Shown here one piece after another: positions 53,941 through 64,000 of a stretch of DNA of 64,000 nucleotides (its first letter is position 1; each line of letters begins with the position of its first letter). Under the pieces are notes generated by a model. It searched no databases. It was not told where the DNA came from and worked only from the letters and a program-made list of their open reading frames with translations. Source of the stretch: Endomychus coccineus. Taxonomy: Eukaryota; Arthropoda; Insecta; Coleoptera; Endomychidae. The stretch covers positions 165,080,388 to 165,144,387 of the forward strand of contig OY294068.1 in assembly GCA_958510875.1 (NCBI GenBank). Reading direction: 5' to 3'. A program made the position numbers and the translations under genes.

Positions 53941-55079
53941 TATTTATGCCGAATAAGTTTTGTGCTACCGAATGCGAAGGAAATTACAGCAATGGTCCAA
54001 AAGTTCAAATGAAGCTAATGAACTGAGGAAACAATAGATATCGGCTGTCCCTCTAGAAGATCTCGTGTGGTATCGCAGTAAATGTAAATGTAGTCAATAA
54101 TTTTGAAATTGGAACAAATTTCTGTATCATAAGTCACAATAATTCACTCAATATCAAACTCATCAACAATTTTTCCAAACATAACAAGTTAAGTATCATG
54201 TATCCTCATCCAGTTGATGATTCAAGACCATTATTTTATCTATTCGATTCGGTTCACATGTATGAGGAATAATTGGCTAAATTCAGAACCCAATGAAATC
54301 TTGAAGTATCTGAGCTTTGACTCTGGAGACGAGAAAATTGCCTCATTTAATCTTTCAAAAAAATGCATGAACTAGAATATGATGAATTGTTGAAATTTAG
54401 ATATTTTTTGAATTCGAAAGCATAGGGTGCTACAAATTTGGAACGTCAATATTTAATAGTAGTCCTTGAGGTATTCAATGAATGAATATGTTATATAGGC
54501 TCTACTTCAATTTGGTTCGAACATAGACCATCCCAAATCCACAGCCCAGCTTATTAATATGATATAAAAGAATGAATGAAAAAACTCCCCTCACGATGTA
54601 ACGATTGAGGAACATTTTCAAGGACCTATAGTCAAAGGATGATCGAAAATCTAGTTTTTAACAAATTTATCAAATTGGAAATAATTTTGTATTATTTCAA
54701 TGAGCTTAATTTAAATTACATATTGTTAGGAAATTTTCAAAAAGAACCATTAGATTACATTGATAAAAGCAAATGCTGTGCAACCAAAGATTCATATCAC
54801 CGCTGGCAACCCCGGAAGGGAAGGAAGTATATGTCCTAAAAAATGAGTAAAGCTTTTGTTTTACTGTAGGTATTGCAGGATTATACCGAATAATGTACGG
54901 CATCATAGCCTGTGGCTTGTGACGTCACGACCAAGCATTCAGGCCTTGTACTATAGGAGGTATTGGCAGATCCGAATAACATAAGAGTATGTGAAGCCGT
55001 TGTTAACTTTTCAGAGGATACATATTGCTTCAATAATCTTTGTTACGAAGATAAGTTGTACCTAGAACAATTAGGAAGA
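53941..55079. other. No gene seen
   Basis: AT-rich anonymous DNA. Confidence 0.5.
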
Positions 55080-55280
55080 CCTTGATCAGTTTTCATTTTA
55101 AGGCATACATTAGTTGTAAATTGCAGGGACCGATGTTATGTTATTTGAAACATCCGATAAAACATCATTTAAGATTAGAAATAGGATCTACTGAAGCTTA
55201 GATGTCGAAATCTCTAATAAAATTGAATTCGCTATCAATAATGCAGGTTCAAAATGTTGTCTCGCTGTATTTTAGAGTGA
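55080..55280 (+). repeat. Dispersed repeat, copy A
   Basis: Aligns by eye with 59850-60060, sharing TTATGTTATTTGAAACATCC/TTATGTTATTCGAAACATCC, GAAGCTTAG and GAATTCGCTATCAATAA. No coding capacity and no family recognised. Confidence 0.65.
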
Positions 55281-56409
55281 TCAGCCGCCACGGTAAGCTG
55301 CACTGTGGTGCCATTCCACAGAAATACGCCCGAGAGGACGCAGTTTTATTTTATGGTTTATAAGAACAAGAGAACTACAAGGATTCATAGAATACAGAGT
55401 AAGATTCACAATTATTTAAACAGTAGTTAGTGCATTATTATAATTCCTCCCATATCACGTCAACATATAGTATCCAAATTGGAGCAAAATGGAATGGTAG
55501 TTTTGAATATTCACGCAAACTTAGCAATTATTAATAATTCTATCGATATATCTAATGAAAAACTATCTAAGCCCTCCTGACCCACACCCTGATTACATAC
55601 CAATATCTTAGTATGTTAATAACAGTTCATAACTCACTTTGGGAATGCCACTGTGTCATGGAGCAATATCAATATATTGTTAAGCATTGAAAGTGTGAAT
55701 TCATGTTTCATTCATATTGCATTATCCAATATCTTCTTTCAATTGTACGAAATCTGTCTCAAGACTAAGCTTCCGACTGAAATTACCTTGAAATGTCAAC
55801 AACAATAAGGGAGAAAAGAAAGAAGAATTTTAACACCTCTGTGAATTGCAATTAGAATGTTGAAGTGAACTGAGGAAGATCATGATAAACTTTTAATGAG
55901 CCCGTTCGTCGCTTGCACGTTTATTCATTATATTTGCAAAAGTAAATTCATTTTGTGAACTCTCAATGCGACCACCATGTGCTTTCGGTTCGAATTTCGT
56001 ATGAACACTAGCATTCAACAAAGTGTAAACTCAGCCTGGTTGTAGATAACAATGCCGAGCTTTGCTATGTTTCACGGAGAGAATATTATCAGTAGCAGCC
56101 ACAAAACGAGCTGACGACAATCATTTTGAGATGTTTACTGCAAGTTATGGATTACGACAACAAGCAGTTTATAGACGACATTATTGATTTTCTCAAACAT
56201 GTACTGTACAAGCAGAAATAGACACCCTTAAGTTCGTTGTTTTTCAGAATACGAAAAAAGTTATGAGACTGAACCTTCCCTATATTTTCCTATCTTTTTA
56301 ATGCAGTTATTAGAAAAACAATTGAGCATCGGCTTACCAAAATACGAACTAAATTTATGTTTTTTGAAAGACAAAAAGCTTCTCAAGAATATGTAACACA
56401 GTATCTATC
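55281..56409. other. No gene seen
   Basis: AT-rich anonymous DNA. Confidence 0.5.
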
Positions 56410-56850
56410 TTTTCCAGTTTGGTTTTCCATTCCATGAGAAGAGCTACTTTACAAGCCAGCAGCTCCTCATAATCTACAAAGCCCAGATTCGACCTGTCCT
56501 GGAGTTCGACTCCCAAACATACGCTGAATTTCTTGGATTCTATCCAGAAGAGAGTATCCACTTGATTGATGATGTCACACTTACGAGTTCATTGACCTCT
56601 CTAGAATATCGTAGGAAAGTGGGAGACTCTCCATTTCCTATAGATATTTCAATGGTCAGTGTTCATTAGAAATCTCGTATATTGTGGAACTGTTTACCTA
56701 GTGAGGTCTTTCTCTATGACTATAACCTCCAAAGCTTTAAGAAAAATTGGAATGTCTATATCCTCTCCTTACATTCCACTGCGAGCTCACACGATGTTCT
56801 TCGAACATTATAGGTTTCCCTCTCGTGTAGTCAAAGTATTAAAAAAAAGT
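56410..56850 (+). pseudogene. Jockey-like LINE 3' end with tail
   Basis: Plus strand, mixed frames: AQIRPVLE-like bases near 56485 (the DNA reads CCCAGATTCGACCTGTCCTG, identical in part to the LINE at 20005), then DYNLQSFKKNWNVYILSLHS and HDVLRTL. The DNA around 56800-56850 matches the 3' end of the LINE at 20455-20510, including CGAACATTATAGG and an A-rich tail. Confidence 0.75.
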
Positions 56851-56869
56851 TTAATTTTTTGTAAAATTA

Positions 56870-57263
56870 TTGGAGCATGCTACGAAACATGAGACTTTAT
56901 TTGTCAAATGACTTATAATCTAACAATAAAAACAACATGTAAAATTTAACCAAGCTATCATCTAAATTATTGTAAAAATTGCTTAATAATCAGGAACAAA
57001 AATTATTGCTTATGAACTCTGGTTAGTTCCTGACAAGGCATAATTTTGTAAGTTTCCACTTCATGTTTTCTCAAAGTTTTGTGAACATATTCTCTACTAT
57101 GACCAAGATCACTGCTTGCGTTCCTTAGATGAGTGTTTGGAAACAAATGCCGTCTTCATTGCCAATACAGTTTCGTTCTTCATATTTCAGTGATTTTGTC
57201 TTCATCAATATGTTATTTATGTTTCTGTAACTGTGCACCGAAGGCATAACTCTTTTTGGGTAT
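56870..57263. other. No gene seen
   Basis: AT-rich spacer before FB5. Confidence 0.5.
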
Positions 57264-57265
57264 TA

Positions 57266-59261
57266 GTCCAGTCATCCTGGGAAATTTTCTACAGCAAAAA
57301 AAATCCAAAAAATTCCATAAGGGGGTATTTTGGTGCGCTTAACACGATAGTATGGTCCAAATTGAGCTACCGGATACGGAACATGCCGCAAATCGCCGAT
57401 TTATGACCATTTTTTGGCCATTTTCGGGTTTTTCGAAGATATAACAGAATCTATGCATTTTTATGAAAATAGTCAAGAGAGCAAAGTGCTTATCAACACT
57501 CATCATCTGATTCAAACTAGATGGCGCTAGCGTTCTTAGAACTCAAAATATGGCGAAAATGACCATTTTTGCGTTTTTTCGAAGATAGAGCCGAATCTAT
57601 GCATTTTTATGAAAATAGTCAATGGGGCAAAGTTATAGTAGTCAAAAATACCCGTAATCTGGTCCAAACTAGATGGCGCTAGCGGTCATAAAACTCAAAA
57701 TATTTTGGGTTTTTCGACAATAGGACAGAATCTATGCATTTTTAAAAAAAATAGTAGAGATAATACCCATAATTTGGCTCAAACTAGATAGCGGTAGTGG
57801 TCATAGAACCCAAAATATTGCCGTTTTAGTGTGATAGAAATGATAATTTCAAAAAATAAATACAAAGTGTGCACGTGTAAAATTTTTTCGGAAATTGTGA
57901 AAAAATAGTCTAATTCAATTTCTAATATTTCTCTCGTTTCTTTTTTGTCATTCCAGAATTTCACAGGTCCACGATGAACAAGTGTCTACTTTGTTTGAAA
58001 GTCAGTTCAAGTGAGGTCGTGCTCCTCGATGAATCAAAATTTGCGGCTGTTACATCATCATCAATTGAACGCAAACTACAAGTTCATACGAGCCAAGCGT
58101 TCATTGAGGATGGCCGAACAAAAGTTGTACATGAAAGGAAATATTTCGAAATTTAGAATTATGCTGGCCACCAGATGACAAATCAGTAGAAGAGGGCCAA
58201 GATGTTGATATGGAAAAATCAAACAATGAAACGGTTTATATAATACATATTTATGTCTACATAATTATTATAATTAATGGCTCAATATTGAAATTACCTA
58301 TTCAATTTATTAGATCGACGAGTCATTGTGCGCTGAAGACATTTCTATGAGTAGTATCTATGGGAAGGAGTCTTCTTCTATTTTAATGATGATGACGTAC
58401 CGATACAAGGACCAAGTCAATTAGAGCGATCACCGTCAAGGTTTGAATTTGATAAGCTTTGTATAATATGCGCTAAAGATGGTTCAGAAGTTTTCATTTC
58501 TGCGGAAGCAAAAAAACCCCAAAACAAAAGGAAAAAAGTTTGTAAATTCGTTAAAACAGACAATGTACTATATTCTCCGAACATATTTATAGCTGATTCT
58601 GAATTAAAAGCGAGACTTCATGAGAAAAAAATGACTGATATAGGAGCTAGATATCATCTACAGCTATTATTTTTTTTTACGCTAAATTGGCCATATTTTG
58701 ATGTTTCATGACCGCTAGCGCCATCTAGTTTGGACCAGATTACGGGTATTTTTGACTACTATAACTTTGCTTCACAGACAATTCTTATAAAAATGCATAG
58801 ATTCGGCCCTATCTTCGAAAAACGCAAAAATGGTCATTTTCGCCACATTAAAATGGCCGCTAGCGCCATCTAGTTTGAACCAGATGATGAGTGTTGATAA
58901 GCACTACAGCTTTGCACTCCTGACTATTTTCATAAAAATCCATAGATTTTGTTATATCTTCGAAAAAACCGAAAATGGCCAAAAAATGGCCATAAATCGG
59001 CGATTTGCGGCATGTTCCGTATCCGGCATCTCAATTTGGACCATACCATCGTGTTAGGCGCACCAAAATACCTCCTTATTCGTTGAAAAAGTCCATTGGA
59101 ATTTTTTGGACCCACATTGTCTTTCTTGTTCTGAAAACATGACACAAAGTATTTTATTGTTATTATGCAATAAATTTTGGTTTGACAGCACTGAAGGAAA
59201 TGACAAGACGATTTCACATCTCCAGAATTTGTTTTTCATGGCTACTGGGATGACAATGACC
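57266..59261. mobile_element. Foldback element FB5 with coding cargo
   Basis: Left end GTCCAGTCATCCTGGG follows TA (57264-57265). The proposed right end is near 59261 before TA, reading GGTCATTGTCATCCCAG on the other strand. The right end is less certain because 59110-59240 has no partner in the left arm. Arms pair over about 400 bp with GGTATTTTGGTGCGC, CGGATACGGAACATGCCGC and AACTAGATGGCGCTAGCG. In the left arm a 140-bp unit containing AGATGGCGCTAGCG and TCTATGCATTTTTA is repeated three times. The unpaired middle (about 57850-58670) holds exon-like coding pieces. Confidence 0.75.
57974..58670 (+). pseudogene. Cargo of FB5: N-terminal part of a CxxC protein
   Basis: Starts at ATG 57974 with MNKCLLCLKVSSSEVVLLDE and ends its first frame at 58156. 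A frameshift lets it continue as ELCWPPDDKSVEEGQDVD to about 58233. An intron-like stretch follows, with GT at about 58234 and an AG just before ATCGACGAGTC near 58316. The next pieces are IDESLCAEDISMSS and, after another shift, FEFDKLCIICAKDGSEVFIS with a second C-x2-C module, NVLYSPNIFIADSELKARLH and ARYHLQL. The two C-x2-C modules look like repeats of each other. No function is known to me. The reading ends where the right arm begins, so this is cargo or the remnant of the element's own gene. Confidence 0.6.
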
Positions 59262-59263
59262 TA

Positions 59264-59849
59264 ATCTGGTAATGTTATGGAAGGAAATGATTTAAAATAT
59301 CAATATATCGACTTATCACTTTTTTATTGTTTTGAGTTAGATAATAAGTCTTGTAAAAAATAAAGTCTTATGTTTCGTAGCCTACTTCAATAATTTTGCA
59401 AAAAAAGGGATACACTATTTCTTTCAGAAAAATCTAAGTTTAGTTCGTTCTCGGTAAGCCGATGCTCAAATCTTTTTCTCATGACTGCATTAAATATGGA
59501 GAAACACGGAAAAAGGAAAATTTTACTCTTATAATGATAAGAGTATATTTGTATATCAAAAAAAACGTGCTCCCCTTTTTTTACAAAATAAGAAGTAGAG
59601 AGTATTGGAAACGACGTTTGATTTTCGAGAAATGAGGTCTTGAGAAAACTAGATATCATGGAATTTTATAATAACAGTGATAGATTCTATTAAATTTGAA
59701 ATATAACATGAGCTCTCCAGATTGTAAGTTCGCCGACACATCTAAAGCTATACAGAACGACTTGACTGGATCCATTAGTTTTGTTTTGAATAATAAAATT
59801 GACGGAAAAATTACTAAACGTTCCTCTATTTAAGGATAGCTGACGAAAT
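59264..59849. other. No gene seen
   Basis: AT-rich anonymous DNA; a 90-codon frame on the minus strand is not recognised. Confidence 0.5.
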
Positions 59850-60060
59850 CACATACATCAGTTATAATTTTTGTGAATAGCAGTTATTCAGCGTTATGTT
59901 ATTCGAAACATCCCAGGAATTGTTGATTGAAAATAACGTCAAGTGAAGCTTAGCTGTCAAAATAGACTTAGCTCCCGAAAACCCTTTGAATTCGCTATCA
60001 ATAAAACAAATTAAAAATGTATATTATGCCATAGTTTAATTACTAGCTGCCACTGGTTTC
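59850..60060 (+). repeat. Dispersed repeat, copy B
   Basis: Partner of 55080-55280. Similarity is patchy but collinear. Confidence 0.6.
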
Positions 60061-62802
60061 TATTTCAGGACAGATTAGTGGAATTTAAGTTAATTAACAA
60101 ATAAATATATAGTTTATTACAATATATAATACGAATAAAAATTGATTAATTCCTTACCTGAAATAACATCAGAATTTCCTTTTTTTGATGTCCATATAAT
60201 AACAGATTACATCAAAACATCCAGAGGTCAAGTAAATTCTAAATTCATTCTAAAAACTTCAGGAGAAAATTCCTCGCGTGATTTTAAGACAAAGTTTCAT
60301 ACGAACAAGCATCGAAAAATGCTCCATAAGGTCAAAGGACCAGAAGATCGATTTTTGTAAATATCTTCGAACGATTCAAGATAAAATCATAAAATTCAAA
60401 ATAAGTTTAAGATTTCTCAACAATATATGCTAAGATTTAACGAACTAGGAGGATATAAGAACATCTCAACTTTCCTGTATGTAATTTTTTCATAAACTCA
60501 CAGAGAAATCGAAAACTATTGACAAGAATGTTGCCCAGTTTTTTTTTTCGATTGGACGCACCATTTTTGAGTAAAATCAATTCGAAAATTAAGCTTAACC
60601 TAAAGATGACGTAAAACATTGATTTGATTTCTTTTTTCAGGAACGCCTGAATTGTTTGATACGAAATTCAAGATATGACTTGTTAATATTGAATGCTATT
60701 TTAGTGCAATATTCACCAAATTAAATTTCCATCATAGGCGATGACTTTTTTTTTTCGTAAAATCTTCCAATGAAACAAATTTTTCAATAATTTGATTACG
60801 TAATATGAATCTCCGATTAAATTTCCACAAGAAAAGAACTCTTTGTAATTTGCCGTGCAGCTTACCGTTCCCAGTAAAATAAGGTCTGGAAGATTTGCTG
60901 CAAAATTTAATGAAATTTTCTACTCTAGGCCAATAACATACCCCTTTAGTTCTGGACGTTCCTGCTATAAATTAATATTTTTGTTCACAGTGTAATGAGG
61001 GTTTAGTAAAGGTTATTTCCAATATTCAGAAACCAAACTATTTTTATAAAATTAAAATTTCTTGTAAAATTAAAATATTTTAAAGCAAAGTAACAAGAAC
61101 ATATAGGGGTTGTTAGTTTTCTCTATTCAGTATTAATAACAAATGTTACCGTGAGAATTAGAAAATGAATTTCTAAAATAAACACAAATTAGTTCACACC
61201 CGCTTCAAGGAGGGTCATATGATATCATAGCTGGCATGGTCAAGAAGGTCAATAATTTCACATAGTTCTGAAGGAAATCATAAACCTTCCAAGATGAATA
61301 ACCAATATAGGACGATAAACGAATGCTAGCTACATTAAATGTTAATGTTAACCATCTGGAGATGCTTCATGTACATTCAAATCAGTTAGTGATACTTAGA
61401 AAAGGACAGATAGGCTTAGAAATCTCCACCAAAAACATTCTGAAATAGAGACCTCAAGAGAGGAATCTTACTGCTTATTGGTTAACAATTCAGGGATCCT
61501 TTTCCGAATTATAGATTGGTTCTTGAGAAAAAGGATGCATTACAAATACCGGGGGCAATGCCTAAAACTGTCAGCTATATTTTCTAGATTGGATGAGTAT
61601 CTTGAGAAAGCACCTGACACTTAGTCAATTTCAATTACTTCAGATTTTTCTTGATGAAAAGGGTGGATTTCCCTAAATCAGAGTTGTTCTGGATTTTCAA
61701 TCAAAGTGCTCTTTTTTTAAGCTATTATTTTACAGAAAAATAAGGAGGAATATCAATTTAAATTATTTCTATGGAAAAAGTGAAATATGTTTACTGTTAA
61801 CATACATGTGAATTTTTTTGAGCTTAATAAAAAAAGAAAATAAGCTTTGGAAAATATCCACAAACAAACTTAACTTACTTGTTTGTTAAGAATAAACATA
61901 TTTTTCTAATGCCATAGAAATAATTTGAATTGATTTTCATTCATATTTCTTGTAAAATATTTGTTTCAAAAAAGAATGTAAACCAAAAATATCCATTTTT
62001 AAGAACTAGCAACCTCCAATCATTTTAAGATATTTTACGGCACATTTTATTTGAAGTTCCTTCCAACCGATGATTGTTAAAAGTCTTTATTTTGAGGGCA
62101 AAAATCCATATATAAAGTTTTAGATTCTCAATCAAAGCTTGTTGTTCTCAGTTTTTTATTCACGTTCAAATTCAATAATACATGCAAATCAGTTCATTTA
62201 GTTTCAACCCCCTAGTTTCATCTAGAAATTTTAGTTTTATTTCTCTTTTATTTAATTTAGATTATCTAAGTTTGCTTTATTTGAGTATAGATTTTGTCTC
62301 ATTTTTATTTTTATTAGTAATAAACTCAATTATAATATTACTTCATTATTAATTGTCATATCATTGTTTTAGCATTATTAATTTAATTGTTACTTTATTA
62401 TTAAATCTTATTGTTCTTGATGGGTACTAGTTTATTCGATCAATATTAGCGTTTACCCTTCTACCCACCTTCCAGTGAGTTAAAATCTTAAGTGTATTGT
62501 GAAATAAAAGTGTCAATGATATTTTTCCAGTTTGTTCTGGCTAATCAGCTAATCAATGATTGGGATCAAACTGCAACGTGTCATGATTCTCTACATTGAA
62601 TGGCCACACTGTCAATAAATAAATAAATTGAGGATTAGGAATAATATTTATTCCTCAAAATTGTTTTACAGAACTTCATAGAGAGAGCCATGTTACAACA
62701 GTCATAGTTGAGAAATCGAATACTTATTTACTAATTTGAATTTCGAATTTTTTCTTGAACCGTTTCGAAGATATTCACAAAACTTGACCTTCACGGTTTA
62801 CT
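60061..62802. other. No gene seen
   Basis: Long AT-rich stretch. Near 62250-62410 it is almost pure A/T with ATTATTAAT motifs. No frames with family features and no inverted repeat of note. Confidence 0.5.
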
Positions 62803-63048
62803 TTAGGGGGTTGCAACTCCCTTAGGTAGCATTTTCCGACCCTTTTTCAGATGAACTTTTTTCTCAGAATAATCCAAGGAATCTGCTCCTGATCTTTTTC
62901 CCATAATTTTAGGAATACCTGTATCATTAACGAGTTGGTATCTATTAGTGAAGGCATTCCCAATCTTTTGCCATATCAATTTCTCACACACCGTGTTTCC
63001 TGAACACCAGAATCTACGGTTAAAGCAAACAAAGATCTCGTACGTCAT
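62803..63048 (-). CDS. Unrecognised 81-codon frame
   Basis: Minus-strand frame MTYEIFVCFNRRFWCSGNTV... ending KKGRKMLPKGVATP. It has a Trp-containing helix-like stretch (VCEKLIWQKIGNAFTNRY) and a Lys-rich end, so its composition is protein-like. I do not recognise it. It could be a scrap of a larger gene or a chance frame. Confidence 0.2.
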   Translation of the reverse strand: MTYEIFVCFNRRFWCSGNTVCEKLIWQKIGNAFTNRYQLVNDTGIPKIMGKRSGADSLDYSEKKVHLKKGRKMLPKGVATP

Positions 63049-63822
63049 AACAGGAATCAGTGAGAACTACTAGAGAATAAAACGCCTTCCGGGGGTTGAA
63101 ATTGATCGATGCACTCATTTGTAGTTCACCTCATTTCCGCAAATTGTGTTTGTTTCCAAGTTCCCCAGTGCATGTAAATAGAGAAACACCGACAAATGCG
63201 AACATTCGCCTTTCTAATAATAGAACAATACACTATGCAGTCAGAACAGCTTAATGGTACAAGAAAATTTATTATTTCGCAGAAGGATCAGACGTAGATA
63301 CGCACTAATTTCCAATTTCAGTTTCATTGCAACTCCATAGCTCTTTAATTGGCTGCTTGTCTTGAATTGAAAGCGCGACATGAGTCGAGCGCTTGGCTAT
63401 GAACGATTTGAATTGTAAATTATAATAACGATTCCCTAAATTAAAATTAGTAGAAGCTCCGTTGTTTGGAAGTCACGTAATACTCGGAATAATGTAAATG
63501 AGAGAATGAATTGTAATTGGCATTTCGTCTCTCTCGTTTAACGCCACAAAATTGCTCAATATTTCAATACGAGATACAGATTCAAGGAATTAACAACACT
63601 CATATAAGAGGCTTCATTTTTTATAATTACAAAATCGAAGCCCGGCGAACGAAACAAAGTTATAATTATATAAACCAAGTTTCACCCTGTCAAATATTTT
63701 ACCATTTGCGTAAGCGAGTTCCCTTTAGTCCAGTCGTAATCAATAGTTCAGCTAATAAACTATAAAATAGTTCACACTGTGGATATATTATAACACTATT
63801 GATAAGAAATAATCACCCTTAT
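63049..63822. other. No gene seen
   Basis: AT-rich. An 82-codon plus frame at 63517-63765 has no features. Confidence 0.5.
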
Positions 63823-63971
63823 CCACTAAAATAGTATATTATTCAACGAGCATATTATGGTAGCTATTATTCACGTGGATGAAGTTTACGGCACGAGCCG
63901 CAGGCGAGTGTCGTAAATCTTCCAAGTGAATAATAGCCATAATATGCAAGTAGAATACTATACTATGTCCA
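63823..63971. mobile_element. Hairpin MITE
   Basis: Arms of about 70 bp: TAGTATATTATTCAACGAGC, ATATTATGGTAGCTATTATT and TTTACGGCACGAG mirror the right side around an apex CCGCAGG at 63898-63904. The apex (GAGCCGCAGGCGAGTG) is a typical MITE hairpin tip. Exact ends and target duplication are not clear. Confidence 0.75.
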
Positions 63972-64000
63972 CGACCTATAAATAATACTTTGATACTAAT

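Overview
The window reads as AT-rich, repeat-dense intergenic DNA of an arthropod, most likely an insect. I infer this from the mix of elements: RNase H-bearing and Jockey-like LINEs, Penelope-like elements with hammerhead ribozymes, Tc1/mariner, PIF/Harbinger, hAT-type MITEs and long foldback elements. Species or order cannot be fixed from the sequence; a beetle is a guess. I found no convincing host gene, rRNA, CRISPR array or bacterial operon. Only one long intact reading frame is present, a Tc1/mariner transposase at 8668-9747.

Layout. 1-4300: anonymous DNA with a tRNA-like SINE head, a short tandem repeat and one copy of a dispersed repeat. 4332-4377: an apparently complete type I hammerhead ribozyme. 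4404-6272: a 5'-truncated LINE with an 11-bp target duplication. 6630-7978: foldback element FB1. 8002-10260: a Tc1/mariner transposon with two 465-bp inverted repeats. 12121-16660: a Cys-rich protein fragment, a hairpin MITE, a mariner relic, a Penelope-like element (PLE-1) split by foldback FB2, and a hAT-type MITE. 18640-20510: Jockey-like LINE. 21306-22490: MITE plus PLE-2. 25290-26437: tandemly duplicated Tc1/mariner relic. 29936-32057: PLE-3 split by FB3. 34080-37570: one LINE 3' end split by a Harbinger transposon and by foldback FB4. 37905-39590: a broken member of an unnamed repeated gene family. 39740-40660: PLE-5. 41425-44530: PLE-6 split by the 2.4-kb palindrome FB6. 46550-47110, 49988-50965 and 56410-56850: LINE remnants. 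51965-52150: a solo PLE terminal fragment (PLE-4). 57266-59261: FB5 with coding cargo.

Three systems stand out. First, PLE ends repeatedly carry minimal type I hammerhead ribozymes: one canonical copy, two copies with all core bases present, four with a single core lesion each, and eroded relics in other PLE subfamilies. Second, PLE-2 and PLE-3 share an odd architecture, two ribozyme-bearing ends in head-to-head orientation around only the GIY-YIG endonuclease part. Third, five long foldback elements (FB1, FB2, FB3, FB5, FB6) all begin with TA-GTC and end with GAC-TA. Two of them carry gene fragments that could be the two ends of one Cys-rich protein, which may be the missing autonomous partner. 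I regard this as the best candidate for an undescribed system here, but it is inference.
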